A stretch of DNA of 64,000 bases from Liopterus haemorrhoidalis (lineage: Eukaryota > Arthropoda > Insecta > Coleoptera > Dytiscidae), in assembly GCA_963971575.1 (NCBI GenBank), contig OZ020612.1:36001916-36065915 (forward strand). The letters are read 5' to 3'. Position numbers and translations under genes: made by a program. How positions within the stretch are numbered: position 1 is the stretch's first letter; every line of letters starts with the position of its first letter. Of this stretch, positions 1-11,244 are shown one piece after another. The notes beneath the pieces are model-generated. The model did no database searches. It worked only from the letters and a program-made list of their open reading frames with translations, and was not told the DNA's origin.

Positions 1-825
1 AACAACTATTACTTAACAGTCAAAATATAAGTTAGACAGTTGCGGCTTTGATAATTGTGTGATTAAAGCTTTGCAACTTCAGGCTAAAAACAAGGAGTGA
101 TCAAAAAGTATGGTGAATATCGCCACCAAAGGCGTACTCAGAAAAATATTTCGGGGGGGGACATTTCACAACATTGGAATTTACACGTATTGAAAAGGGC
201 GCAGTTTTGAAATACGTTAATTATAATTTTAGTACTTTTCGAATATTCTGGGGGGGGGATTTATCCCCCTAATCCCCCCCCCCGCGTACGACACTGATCG
301 CCATGGATAGTCACCTAACAAAAAAATTACGTGTAGCAATACCTACAATAGTAGGACCAGCGATTGTGTGCACACCAAGGCCACCTTGCAAACCCTACGA
401 TACAAGTTCAAGGATAAACGTTTTATGTTGTTTCTTTATAACATACTACTGGGTTTACCTGTGCTTCGCTACAGCATTTCACTACATTAATTCCAAAAAA
501 GTGGAACATAACGATTATAAAGTTAAGTATAATTAACGGTAGGTAGTCATTTTAACTACCGTTAGGCAGTGGAGAATGAATAACTATCCAACACCACCAT
601 CTGTTAACAAATTCCACCACTCTAAACATATCTGCATTTCGAAGTTCTGTTTACCCTGTCTGTGATAACTCCAATATATATATTTTTTAATATTGCATTA
701 TCTATTATTAAATATGTAAATTATGTGTTAAAAAATCTTAATCTTAAAGACCATTCATTTGATACCCCACAATAATTTATCATCTATATATCTTAATAAA
801 AAAATGTGTCGTTGAAGATGACACT
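1..825. other. Intergenic, no gene recognised
   Basis: AT-rich sequence with several runs of G or C (around 154-161, 250-258 and 273-282). A 77-codon open frame at 303-536 has no recognisable domain and no codon-like character, so I do not call it a gene. I see no repeat ends here that I can pair. Confidence 0.5.
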
Positions 826-1049
826 TAAGGCCCGGTTTCTGAAAAGTCAGTTAACTATGGTAACAACAGACTAATGGTCAAGTCTGACTGATGGTCAATT
901 TTATTTTGCGTTGCATAAACATTTTTTAAAGCTTGGTCAGTGGAACAATTGGTTTACTATGCACAGATATTTTTTGCTAATGTGAACTGTACTTCACGTG
1001 ACACTTATCAGCTGTAAAGAATTAAAACGTTTTAAAATGAACTAAAAAA

Positions 1050-1687
1050 ATGAATTCACGAACACCAAACTTTACCAACACCGATAAAAACATTTTTCTA
1101 GATATTTTCGGTAAGTAAGTATACATATATTTTTATTTCTTTTGAAATCTAAATATTTTTAAATTATTCTTAAAACATAACCTAAAATTTGTATTTATCA
1201 TTTTTCAGATATTCCCATATTACTGAAGACAAAAATGTGATAATTGAACAATTCAAAAAAAAAGAAAATTTGGTACCGGATTACAGGTGAATTTAACTCA
1301 AGTTGCATGAAGAGATACAAAACAAATTAAATATTTGTATTTTAATTTAAAAAAAATAATAATAAACAAACTAAAAAGAACATTTGTGAATTAAATGTAC
1401 GCTCTTCAGTATCTGTTTAGGAGCTGGTTTCTTGAAAAATAAAGTTTTCGATGTAGTACTGATATAGTGTCGAAACCGATGGAAACAACAAATTATTGAA
1501 AATATGTCGATAACTGTATTTTAACCTATATACTTTACCACCACCTCCTGCCTACCTAACTGATTCAGGACTGGCTTTAGTTCATATTTTTTATCAAGTT
1601 GAACCAGAACCAGAACCTGAAATGCAACAAGAAGCTAATCCTGAACCTTCCAATCCTAACAAAAAAAAAGACAAGCAAGAAACATAA
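1050..1687 (+). pseudogene. Harbinger Myb/SANT-like DNA-binding protein, broken
   Basis: A frame from the ATG at 1050 reads MNSRTPNFTNTDKNIFLDIF up to a GTAAGT donor at 1111. After a TTTTTCAG acceptor ending at 1208 the sequence reads YSHITEDKNVIIEQFKKKEN before a stop at 1288. This matches the start of the Myb/SANT-like domain of Harbinger accessory proteins, which opens with an 'R..NFT..DK..LL' pattern. The second block is out of frame with the first at the obvious splice, so there is a frameshift. At 1564-1687 a Glu/Pro-rich stretch (EPEPEPEMQQEANPEPSNPN) followed by a lysine-rich end and a stop looks like the C-terminal tail of the same protein. The assignment rests on pattern recognition only. 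Confidence 0.5.
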
Positions 1688-1957
1688 TTTAAAAAAATAA
1701 TAATAATAACACATTATAAAAATTTATTATAAGAGTAAATACCAGGCTGCGCTAATAGAGAAAAATAAAGCAAGAATGCTGTACAATTATGACTTAAATA
1801 TAAATTGAATTAGAATTAATAAACAAATTAAACTATAAAAAATAATAAAGTGGTTTTGTTTTAATTATTACATTATATTGTATTAATTTTTTTAGGGTAC
1901 ACCAATAACTGTTTGGATTAATGCACTACGTACAGCCACATTGGTATCATTACCCTC

Positions 1958-2203
1958 TCAAATATTTGGTTCATCCCTCTGCAATAGTTCTACAGGAATT
2001 TCTATCGTATCATGCTGTTGTATACAAAAATTATGTAAAACGGCACAAGATATAATTGTCGTTAGGACACGGTCAATATTAATTGCTATTCCTGTTGCAA
2101 TATGGGCCCTGTTAGATTTTTTCTCTACTCTTGTATGTGTATGCAAAGGTAGTATCAGGAAAAATTGTTGATAAGTGCACCAGGTGACTTGGAATATGTG
2201 CAT
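1958..2203 (-). pseudogene. Harbinger (HARBI1-like) transposase C-terminal remnant
   Basis: The minus-strand frame contains INIDRVLTTIISCAVLHNFC, the conserved C-terminal block of DDE_Tnp_4/HARBI1 transposases (family pattern 'VL..I..CAVLHN'), followed by an acidic tail ending in a stop. The upstream catalytic DDE region is not found in frame. The piece is about 80 residues against roughly 350 for a full transposase. It lies in the element with TAA duplications at 829-3224, which fits the family. The + strand frame over the same bases is a shadow. Confidence 0.6.
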
Positions 2204-2427
2204 AATCTGTTGCTCCGAGTACTTGTATGATATAAAATTAGTACTTCACTAAAGCCTTTTGAAGTCTGCCGTCTGAAGAATCTTATTCCATATCTTCTAT
2301 TGAGGGCAAAGAACATAGGCTGGAAGTTGAAATTTTTTTATTGCTCAAATAGGATAAGGAAAAAACAATAATAGAAACCTAGTATTATGTACGAATAATC
2401 AAAATATGTAAATATATAATGATTATA

Positions 2428-2647
2428 CAGAGTGATTATTTAATGGCGAGACGACGTCACCGAATTATCAAATAAAATAATAGAAAATCAAATAAAAGAA
2501 TGGCAGGAAATCATTGACTCAATAATTTGGAGATGACGGAAGTGTCTACTATGCGCACGCGCGCATAATCGCCTGCTACGATGTGTATGAAACGGCAAAT
2601 TATTAAAACTTCCAGTGACGTCGTCTCGCCATTAAATAATCACTCTG
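2428..2647. mobile_element. 220-bp MITE with perfect 33-bp inverted ends
   Basis: The left end starts CAGAGTGATTATTTAATGGC and the right arm (2615-2647) is its perfect reverse complement for 33 bp. TA dinucleotides flank both sides (2426-2427 and 2648-2649), which suggests a Tc1/mariner-type target duplication. There is no coding capacity. It is inserted into the Harbinger element and so is younger than it. Confidence 0.8.
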
Positions 2648-2678
2648 TATATGTATTTAATATTTATTTACAGTGGTA

Positions 2679-2682
<4 letters not shown>

Positions 2683-2716
<34 letters not shown>
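2683..2716. repeat. (AT)n microsatellite
   Basis: Uninterrupted AT dinucleotide run. Confidence 0.9.
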
Positions 2717-2720
<4 letters not shown>

Positions 2721-3227
2721 TATTCATATATTTAATATTTCTTTTACAATTATATTATAACGTTATTGAAATATCAAATTAAAAATTGATTTTGAATTTA
2801 TAAGGAAATTTTGTAGGTTATGTTATATTAAAGTCACATTCATTAATAATAGTTAGGTGCATTTTCATTTTAAAACACAAATTAAGAATTTAATTTACCG
2901 TCTTCTTAATTAAATTACTTTTTTCTCTTATTTAGCCCCGAAATTATGAAAATAAAATTTATGAAAAAACCGAATATTGACGTAAATCGTAGTTAAACTG
3001 TGATCAAGGTATAGTCAGAAAAATTCAATTGTTTGACTCGAGTTCAAGTCGTGACCAACGTTTGTGCAACACTTAACCAAGGAAGCCTTGGTTGAACTCA
3101 CGTCAAATGCGAAGTAAACTATGCATAGTTGACTTTGGATTGTTTTTTGTTCCTGCAACAGTTTACTAAGGCAACCGTAGTTGACCATTAGCTTATAGTT
3201 TACTGAGCTTCTAGAAACCGGCCCTAA

Positions 3228-4240
3228 GTGGTTGGTATAAGGGTTTCTTGGATATACTTACGAAATCCTAAAAATCCTCATGCAAATCAAATTCTGCAAT
3301 GTTCCAAGACTAGACCTACCCCTGAATGTCTGAATTTTAACCTAAGTTGCAATTTTTGCTGGCTATTACGATAAAAATTCACATTTTCACAATAAATCAA
3401 TTGACTTTCCAATTTCCATTTTCAATTTGCTTTGAAAAAGCCCTTTATACAATAAGACATGAAACAATCTGATTTATTTTCCGTAGTGTACTATTTGTAA
3501 AACAAATATCAACATTTATTGCAGTTCCCTATCAATATCTCAAACATAAACTTGCTTCTCGACCATTAACTGCGATCAGGATCTCAGATATGCATCTATC
3601 TTCTCCTGACCGCTGCTGACCATGAGGTGAGGGGTGGAAGGAGAGGGCCCCACCGGAAGTTATGAGTCAGTCAGGTCGCCGGTACCGAGGACAGACGCCC
3701 TCTGGTCATGTATACCATTACCGGTTAGACTACAATATACTTACTTACGGACAGTTCTCTTGCGTTGAATAATAGAATCGAATGCGAGGAGAAAGTATTG
3801 TATCATTGAATTGAAATAATTGTAAGTAAAAGGAGGACAGGCATTTGAATGGTATTGCTTTTATTTTGTTTGTTAGTAATATAGAATAAATGTAGACTAC
3901 AATAGTTGATTACGGTCGATAATAGGCTAAGTAAACAGTTAGGGTTAAGAAGTATATTCTCAGTTGGACACAAGGAAATGATCTGCTAATAAAGATACAA
4001 TTGATTGTTGATTTATCAATAATGATTTATAACTAGGACATTTGCTTCTTTTAATACAAACTATACAATCTGTGAAATTATCTATGTACTAAAATGCATA
4101 CGCACGACAAAAGAAAATATTTAAATCTACTTTGAAATCCTACCTAACTCTAAATTTTACGAATAACAATTAACAGATTCACAACGATTAAGTAGCGTGT
4201 AAGTTCTCTGTTTAACCTTCGGCACTTAATACAGATTTAA
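3228..4240. other. Intergenic, nothing recognised
   Basis: No coding frame or paired repeat ends. A somewhat GC-richer patch at about 3600-3720 contrasts with the AT-rich surroundings but carries no motif I know. Confidence 0.4.
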
Positions 4241-4242
4241 AA

Positions 4243-4281
4243 ATGTGAAGTGTGAATTTTCACATTCCAGAATTCGCAGGT
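4243..4281 (-). repeat. Terminal fragment of the Helentron-like repeat family
   Basis: Read on the - strand it shows a CCTGC.. end followed by a short hairpin (GTGAAAATTCAC). This matches the 3' ends at 43305-43345 and 51145-51185. Only the end survives here; the sequence beyond it belongs to another repeat. Confidence 0.45.
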
Positions 4282-4283
4282 AT

Positions 4284-4854
4284 CTACAGTCTATCTCAGA
4301 AAGACTGATAGTAATAAATAATTTTGTCAGGCAGTTACCAGTGGCCTGCACATTTTAAACACGTTTAACTTGGTTTTGTGTATTTCTATATTACTATTTA
4401 TCATTTTATTAAACGCACGCCTGTGACCATATTTATCATATCATTGAACACTCCCCTGTGACCATATTTTTCCTCAAAATTTTAGGGTCAAATTTTTATG
4501 ATCTATTTTATTTAACCCTAGTTCGTATTCTCATATAAGATGTGCGGCACACTCGGTTGCTTTAACAATATTTCGTTTCGTACTATTCATATTTTGTCGC
4601 TGCCGACCGGCGTAGCGTAGTGGTAACACATGTGCTCTACGTTGCGAAGGTCTCGGGTTCGAATCCCGTTCAGGCATGGTTTTCTCAAATAAAAATTGTC
4701 CTGGCTAATTGTCAGAGTAGCAAAGGCCATTAAATTAAAAAAATATATATATATATTTTGTCGCTTTTGTTTTGCCGCTTATGTGTGAAACAACAATAAC
4801 TTTTTACAAATAATAAATTTTATTACTATCAGTCTTTCTGAGATAGAGTATAGC
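4284..4854. repeat. Inverted-repeat element, about 570 bp, host of a SINE
   Basis: The left arm around 4290-4318 (CTATCTCAGAAAGACTGATA..) is matched in reverse complement by the right arm at 4820-4849. The interior has no open frame and is interrupted by the SINE at 4602-4754. Superfamily not determined; exact outer ends uncertain by a few bases. Confidence 0.6.
4602..4754 (+). mobile_element. tRNA-derived SINE with target-site duplication
   Basis: The body starts GCCGACCGGCGTAGCG. It has an RNA polymerase III A box (TAGCGTAGTGG, about 4612-4622) and a perfect B box (GGTTCGAATCC), then a unique region containing TCCTGGCTAATT and a tail of A and AT repeats. It is bracketed by an 11-bp direct repeat ATTTTGTCGCT (4591-4601 and 4755-4765), possibly 13 bp, the hallmark of LINE-mediated retroposition. 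The head and the TCCTGGCTAATT block recur in the copy at 27520-27628, so this is a family. The source tRNA is not identifiable because the anticodon arm does not fold cleanly. Confidence 0.85.
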
Positions 4855-4868
4855 TAGTTGCGTTGTTA

Positions 4869-5355
4869 CCAGGGTGCCCAGGTCTCAGGGTTTCTCTCGG
4901 AGTCTCAGGGTTTCAACATCGTTTCTTCGGGCTCTGGGTTTTGTCATAAAATCTCCGGGTTACGCTAATTTTATCTAAAATTTATGTAAATGGTTTATAG
5001 AAATGAAAATAACATAGTTAAGTTTCATATAATCATCGCAAATCTCGCGTGCAGTGCCTGCTTATATCTGAATCTTTCTATTTCCGATCAGGCCAACGGT
5101 TAAAGCCGATTAGCCGGATGTATAGAGCCGCGAATGTTTGACTGTTCTGTGTCGCCAACTGCTGCACTCGGACTTTCAACTGTCAGCCGGTAGTGCAAGT
5201 CAGACAGTAGCGGGTGACGGTTGACGGTCGATGGACGTTGTTGATGTTTTAGAAAACAAAAGCAAAATTGAACAATATATATATATACTGTATTTTCGAT
5301 TTTTTTTTTTTTTCAATCTCAGGGTTTACATAAACTAAAATCTGGTCACACTGGT
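4869..5355. repeat. Possible hAT-like element
   Basis: CCAGGGTGCCCAG near 4870 is roughly inverted as CTGGTCACACTGG near 5340. Both ends adjoin 'CTCAGGGTTT' motifs. The flanking 8 bases share only the first four. Weak call. Confidence 0.3.
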
Positions 5356-5434
5356 CGTTCCCCGCAAGCTAAATAAGCGGAACAACATTTTTTGTAGTAA
5401 TCATGTCAAAATGAATGATATTATGCACTATCGT

Positions 5435-6232
5435 CAGTGGTGTAGAGCTAACTGAAAAAGTGTGGGGGCTCTCCCCACTCACGTAAGAAAGTTCAAAATA
5501 AGGCGTCGGCAGTACTGGCCGTAGGAATGTTTTAATGCAATATTAGATAATGCGGGGTACTTTATTAATGAACCGACTGCAAATGTGGGAATGCATAATA
5601 ATAAATACATACAAAACTCTTTTTAAACCATTTAATCAAAATTTATAACGAAAAAAAAAAAAACAAAGAATTAAATCAATCTATCAAGTTATAATCTTAT
5701 TATTTTTTACTTATAAAAGCTTCCTATGGCATTCTTGTCAACTTCTTGAACTTTGCATATACGTGTTTGTGTGTCTGTAAATGAACAACGGTTTCTGTTC
5801 CACTTAACAATTTTCTGGATTCCAAATTTCAATTGGAGGCCCATGTAGATTTATGAACATTAAATTTGACACATGGTCTATTAATAATCGAGATCTAGCT
5901 TCAGTTAATGTTAAATTCATACAGCTAAATCTTCTTTTGCATTCAGCAGAACTCACGGTCTTGCCTTATACACTGGATTTATGTAAACACGCAATATATA
6001 ATTCGGGACTTCCCCGGTTTCACGCGATATCAGCCATGTGCGCAAATTGCGCATTTAAATTTAAGAAGTAATTAAAGGAATAGTGGTTTTAGGCCACTGA
6101 TTTCGATTTCGAGCGATTTCATCCGTTCAATTTTTTTAAATACCTGGAGTACAAATTCCGGAGGCGCCCTCTGCTTCAAATAAAAAGTGCGGGAACGCCG
6201 ACCCCTTGTGCTCCAGTCCCACTACACCACTG
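5435..6232. mobile_element. Non-autonomous hAT element (798 bp)
   Basis: The ends are CAGTGGTGTAGAGC and the inverse ACTACACCACTG. The element is flanked by the perfect 8-bp direct repeat ACTATCGT (5427-5434 and 6233-6240), the target duplication length of hAT transposons. Open frames inside show no transposase similarity. Confidence 0.85.
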
Positions 6233-6240
6233 ACTATCGT

Positions 6241-7060
6241 TGACAAGTACATGCGACTGCATATACATTCGACACGACAATATGGTCAATTTTTCAACGT
6301 CAGTTATTTCGCATTAGTCATTGAACTTTTTCAATCTGAACATGATAACCATGTGGTTTTCATGATGTTCCGACTAACCCTATTAAACCCTATAAACACG
6401 TACTCATTTTAAGTATTATGTACTAGCAGCTGCGACGACCTTTGAATTGCTAGCATAAAATCGAAAAGTGAAAATTCCGAAGTGTTTTGGATTTAAATTT
6501 GATCTTGTACTGCGTAGGCAACTGTCTTAACACGGAGCCACGTGCGTTAAGAAAAATCAATTCAGCAAAAAGTAAATATCTACATATTCTATATAAATAC
6601 ATACTTGGCTGTATATTAAATGAATGAAATAAAAATATAATTTGTACATGTTTCCATTAATTTGCATATGTGTCCCACAAACATTGTGTTCAAAAAATTC
6701 GCGGTATGCATCATCACATTTCAAATAAAAAGTAATAAATAATCCTGTATTAAACAATGTTATGATACATATTTGTGGTGGCGAACTCATCCTCGTCTCG
6801 TACGTAGGAGTTGGAATTTAAGATTGAGTCAGCTTTCAGTTTGGGTGAATCTGCAAGGTACCAAAAATATATGGGACAATAATTTCAGTTTTAAGCCTAT
6901 AACGCCAAGCACGACGTCTTCGTATTTTTTTATTTTTTTTTTTATTTTTTTATTTTGTTTCATGTCCTCAAATACCAATGTCTGCGGGCCCTAGTTCAGC
7001 GATATTGACTAAGGTAACACTCAATTTTTCTATATTATATTTTTTAATTTGAGCGATTCT
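6241..7060. other. Intergenic, nothing recognised
   Basis: Short random frames only; T-rich stretch near 6925-6960. No paired repeat ends seen. Confidence 0.4.
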
Positions 7061-7068
7061 AAAATACC

Positions 7069-7120
7069 GTGCCAGATAGCTATCTGGCACAGATCCTCAC
7101 AGATCAGCTGATCTGTGAGG
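7069..7120. repeat. Two adjacent perfect palindromes
   Basis: A 22-bp perfect palindrome (7069-7090, half site GTGCCAGATAG) is followed after AGAT by a 26-bp perfect palindrome (7095-7120, half site CCTCACAGATCAG). Both have no loop, so both can form cruciforms. No transposon end or known operator explains them. Confidence 0.9.
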
Positions 7121-7432
7121 CTGAGGGACCGGCGAGTCGTTTTTACATACAGCAAATTTTCATGACAACGGCAGCCCTTACTTCAAACTGTCAACCTCAA
7201 AATTCTGTCAAAACGTCAGATAAATTATTCACATGATTGGTTTTCAAATCCAACCTATTTTTAAATTTAATATTTGCGAGAACGTTACCTTTAGTTTGTT
7301 AACAAAAGTTGTTCTAATGTAAATCTTCCTTTTGCATATACTCCTCGGAATTAAAAAACAGACTATAGAAAACTATAAATAGTTTGGCACTTCCAAATTA
7401 CCAATAAACTTAATTTTATTTATAATCTGTCT

Positions 7433-7605
7433 CAATTTGTAATACGAAACTAGATCTGGTTACTTTGGTGACTGTTGTGGTGTAAACAGACTTTGGCGTA
7501 TCCGTGTGAACCAATACTATGATAATATTATAAATGTATTGTCAATATACAACATAAAAAATGAACTTTTCCTGTTAGTTCCGTATTACAAAATGAGACA
7601 GATAA
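7433..7605. mobile_element. 173-bp TA-flanked MITE
   Basis: The left end TAATCTGTCTCAATTTGTAA is inverted at the right end (..CAAAATGAGACAGATAA), with TA on each side. It shares both ends with the 1-kb element at 36867-37890, so it looks like an internal-deletion derivative of that family. Confidence 0.75.
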
Positions 7606-7607
7606 TA

Positions 7608-8428
7608 CAACAAATAAATAATAAATGTATCCAACTATAAATACATAAAGCTGCTCGTATTACATACACTGTGGAATGTTTTTGATGCTTAGCAACGATG
7701 GCTATTTGCATCTAGCACAGCCTACCTTTATGACTACAATATTATTTCGAAGTTAAAATAAATAAAATAATAAATAAGTAAATATATTTCAGATATTGTT
7801 GTAGGTTACAATCATCTTGTTACGTCTGTTCAGAAGTTCTACAATTGACACTCCGTGTTTTTTAATTAAATTTACTATTTTTCTAATGATCGTATTGAAA
7901 TATTGCATATCAAAAACTATATAATTGTAGATAAAATATTGTACTGCATATAATGGCTATATTACACTCCGGTAATTACAACCCTCGCTTTCGACTCGTG
8001 TATTAAACTTCATCCTCGTATAATATAACCTATATTATATACTTGTTAAATGAAAGTTATTTATGCAACAAGTGCATAAAGCATTACTTTTTAATAAATG
8101 GGAAGTTTCATCGCACGAATAGTAGGGAATTACAGAAATCCCATGAGTGAAAAAAAAACGTTTGATGCATGAGATTCTTAAAAAATATTTTTTCTATGAC
8201 TGTCTTAAACTACATATTCTACTGGCCTCTAATTATTAAAAAAAAAAAGTGGGACAGAACTAAAATTTAATAATTTTGCAGTTAAGCGTGAATTGAGATG
8301 ATTCTGTCGTCCCCATGAAATCATGTAAAATCGTCCATGGAGATGTGTGGAGTGGTGTAGCCCCCATTAGCCGATGTATTATATTAATTTTATTTGATTG
8401 AAAAGTGTGAAAATAAAACGTTTATGAG
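7608..8428. other. Intergenic, nothing recognised
   Basis: AT-rich; no domain-bearing frame and no paired ends identified. Confidence 0.4.
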
Positions 8429-8711
8429 CAGTGGCGGCGCTAGCGGGGAATTCGGACCCCTCCAAAAATTGCTATACCCCCCCCCCCCCAGAAATGCTTG
8501 GAGAAAAATGTGTGCGCAACAAGAATTTGTTGTTTAAGGTCATCACTTATATTTTAAAGTGAGGACCTTCTTTTAGGTCATCACTTGTATTTCACCTGTC
8601 CATTAATAGCGCTATAAAAAACGATGCTCTCCTCAAATATTTCCTCCTCCCTCGGTTTTTACTCAAATACTTCCTGGCCTCTCCAGATTTTAAGCGCTAC
8701 CGCCGCCACTG
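8429..8711. mobile_element. Non-autonomous hAT element (283 bp)
   Basis: The ends are CAGTGGCGGCGCTAGCGG and the inverse CGCTACCGCCGCCACTG. Flanking octamers TTTATGAG and TTTTAGAG match at 6 of 8 positions, consistent with a diverged hAT duplication. A CCCCCCCCCC run lies inside. Confidence 0.75.
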
Positions 8712-8719
8712 TTTTAGAG

Positions 8720-10060
8720 ACTTTTTTAAACACTTTTTACAATTTTTAACAGTTACCATAAACACATTCATAGAAAAAATACTTATTATTTTCAGTAAAT
8801 ATATCTTTCTCAAAGTGTTCAGATTTCCTAACTATAAGTCAATATCGCAATATTGGGGGGTGTGGTATATTTTTGCTATATTTACACCTTAGCTCCTTAA
8901 CGTATATACTTATATGTATGAAGCTTAGATAAGTGGTCTAAATCATTTTTCATTTTCAAAAGAGAAAAATACAATATCTCTTACATTGAGGGTCTTTGTT
9001 AAGTTGTATTTCAAAGTACAACCATATACACTTAGCTAATAAACGACGTAGATTAGAGCGCTGCTTCTACACATATTGTATTTCTACAAATAAACGAAAT
9101 AAATAATTAATAGGAAACTAAATCAAAATTCGGTTGTTTAAAAATAAATTTTGCGTACGTCGAGAAAGTTCAAACACACTATAGATATAATAGTGTTAGA
9201 AGATCACATTTCTTGCATAGTTATCAGTAGTAAAATAAAGTGCTGAATGTTGTTTACAAATTCCTCAATATCCACAACATGGCTGCATGGTTACTGACAG
9301 TATGTTGGAGGCAGCAGTGGCCAATGTGGCTTACCAGAGCACATCACACCAGTAAACAAAGAGTGAACAATAGCGGTAATTGTACTGAGAATCTGTCGAC
9401 CTCTGATCCCACCTAATCAACAGGAGATACGGACTCAAATGGTGCGTTTGTCCTCTCTGTTTACTTTTAAATTATTTCATGATGATTAAAATGTTATTTG
9501 GAACGATGTAATAGCATGGGCAAGTATATAAATTATATAATAGACGTGTGAAGGTTTTAATATACTTTATGATGATACTAAAATGAGAAATAAGGCCCAA
9601 TGGGCCAACTGGGCGAGTTTTCTAGCTACTCGCCGGAGGGTAAAGTCATGCGACAATGAGCGTATTTAACTAGTTCATCAAGTGTCGATTACACAAAACT
9701 TGTAAAACTCGCTTACATGCTCAGTATATATAGCGCGACATGTTATTTGTTTATTTTTTAATCGAGTCGTTTTTTAATTGCCGTTTGGTTTATATTGTTT
9801 TTATTTAAATTGAACAGTAACAGTATTGTTATTATTATTTCTTGTCCTGCCACCCAGTCTTTTAACCACACTTCTAAATTTTCACTATTTTCTACTAAAA
9901 TGGCAACATTTCCCACACGAACTACTTCTCAACATGTCGACCACTACTAAATACACAGCGATTTTACTAACCAGATATATTACACACAGTGATTTTACTA
10001 GTCAGAATGTAAAATATCAAGTGAAAATATAGTACAGTAGCCCAAACTTCAACTTTACTC
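8720..10060. other. Intergenic, nothing recognised
   Basis: No frame with recognisable domains. Short open frames such as the one at 9826-10032 have no motif support. Confidence 0.4.
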
Positions 10061-10064
10061 GCTA

Positions 10065-10645
10065 AAGTCCATTCTACATTATACTTTTTTCAATACTATC
10101 CAACTCTGACGTCATTTCAACTTTTGATACTACAGAATATTGTGGGGGAAAAAAATAAGAGACAGTGATAAATTTTCCATCTCTTATTACTTTTTATTGC
10201 CAACTTGAAAATTTTTAGGTTCAGATGGCAGACAACAATTTGGTTATAGTAAACCAATTTATTGTCATCCAAAACTACCCCCGGTCAAATTTTTGATTGA
10301 CAGTTCTGTACTTTTCAGTCGTACCAACACCAACTTTTTAGTTTTTGTTTACAACTTAACTTTTAGTAGTTTATTAAGTTGATAAGAAGTTTATTTAGAT
10401 CATATAATTAAATATAAACTTAGCACAATTAAACAATATTTATAAATTGGTTTACTATAACCAAATTGTTGTCTGCCAAAGAACCTAAAAATTTTTAAGT
10501 TGGCAATGAAAAATAATAAGAGATAGAAGATATAAAATTTATAACTGTCTCTTATTTTTTCCCCCCACTATATTCTGTAGTATCAAAAGTTGAAATGACG
10601 TCAGAGTTGGATAGTATTGAAAAAAGTATAATGTAGAATTGACTT
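10065..10645. mobile_element. Long-TIR element, about 580 bp
   Basis: The left arm from AAGTCCATTCTACATTATAC is repeated in inverse at the right end for roughly 190-200 bp with modest divergence. Both arms include the motif TTGGTTATAGTAAACCAATT or its inverse. The middle (about 10260-10440) is unique to the family and is shared with the copy at 59935-60692. No coding capacity; superfamily unknown. Confidence 0.75.
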
Positions 10646-10950
10646 AAAGCAAAGCGGCGAGAACTAAAAAATGGGCGAATTTGGTAGCATGACCATACGT
10701 TTCTTTTTGATCTCAGGAAAAATGTTTTAAAGTGATCTTGCAGATGTTAACTGTAATTTGTATCAATCTTATCTAATTTATAATTATAGTATAATTCTTT
10801 GAATAAAGTGTAAAGGAAGCAAAAGAGAAAATTAAAGAGGGACACTTCGATTTTCTCGATTAGATTGATATAACTTTTACCAAAAAATAAATGTCTAAAT
10901 TAAATTAAACAAACGCCACATTTAAAATTTTACGATTCGATTCTCTGTAC

Positions 10951-11236
10951 CAGTGGTGTTCAACCTTTTCCCATAGTGGGACCACATTTAATTCCAGACT
11001 GTTTAACGGGCCGGATTGAGTTGGAACAGGGGCCAGATATTTAAAATTCACTTGTAAACTGCGAGCAGTAATCCTGAAAATCAATTGAGAAGGGGAGAAT
11101 TTTCGAAAATCACTTGAGGACGTGGGGTAGAAATTCCAAAAATCATTTAACGATGGGGCCGATATTTCGTGCAGGCCCATTTGAAACATACTGCTGGGAC
11201 GAATCAGCACCGCGGGCAGTAGGTTGGACACCACTG
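10951..11236. mobile_element. Non-autonomous hAT element (286 bp)
   Basis: The ends are CAGTGGTGTTCAACC and the inverse GGTTGGACACCACTG. Flanking octamers CTCTGTAC (10943-10950) and CTCCATAC (11237-11244) match at 6 of 8. A 113-codon minus-strand frame across it is a by-product of the repeat, not a gene. Confidence 0.8.
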
Positions 11237-11244
11237 CTCCATAC

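Larger units (their letters stand above)
829..3224 (-). mobile_element. PIF/Harbinger DNA transposon, degenerate
   Basis: The ends are inverted: GGCCCGGTTTCTG on the left, and the right end read in reverse starts GGGCCGGTTTCT. The element is flanked by the 3-bp direct repeat TAA (826-828 and 3225-3227), the TWA-type target duplication known for PIF/Harbinger. Inside are remnants of both genes this superfamily carries: a Myb/SANT-like protein on the + strand (1050-1687) and a DDE transposase C-terminus on the - strand (1958-2203). A 220-bp MITE is nested at 2428-2647. Small relatives with the same ends lie at 13758-13892 and 34300-34408. Neither gene is intact, so the copy is not autonomous. 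Confidence 0.72.

Noticed and set aside
1941..2171. 76-codon + frame
   Set aside because: Shadow of the minus-strand Harbinger transposase remnant.
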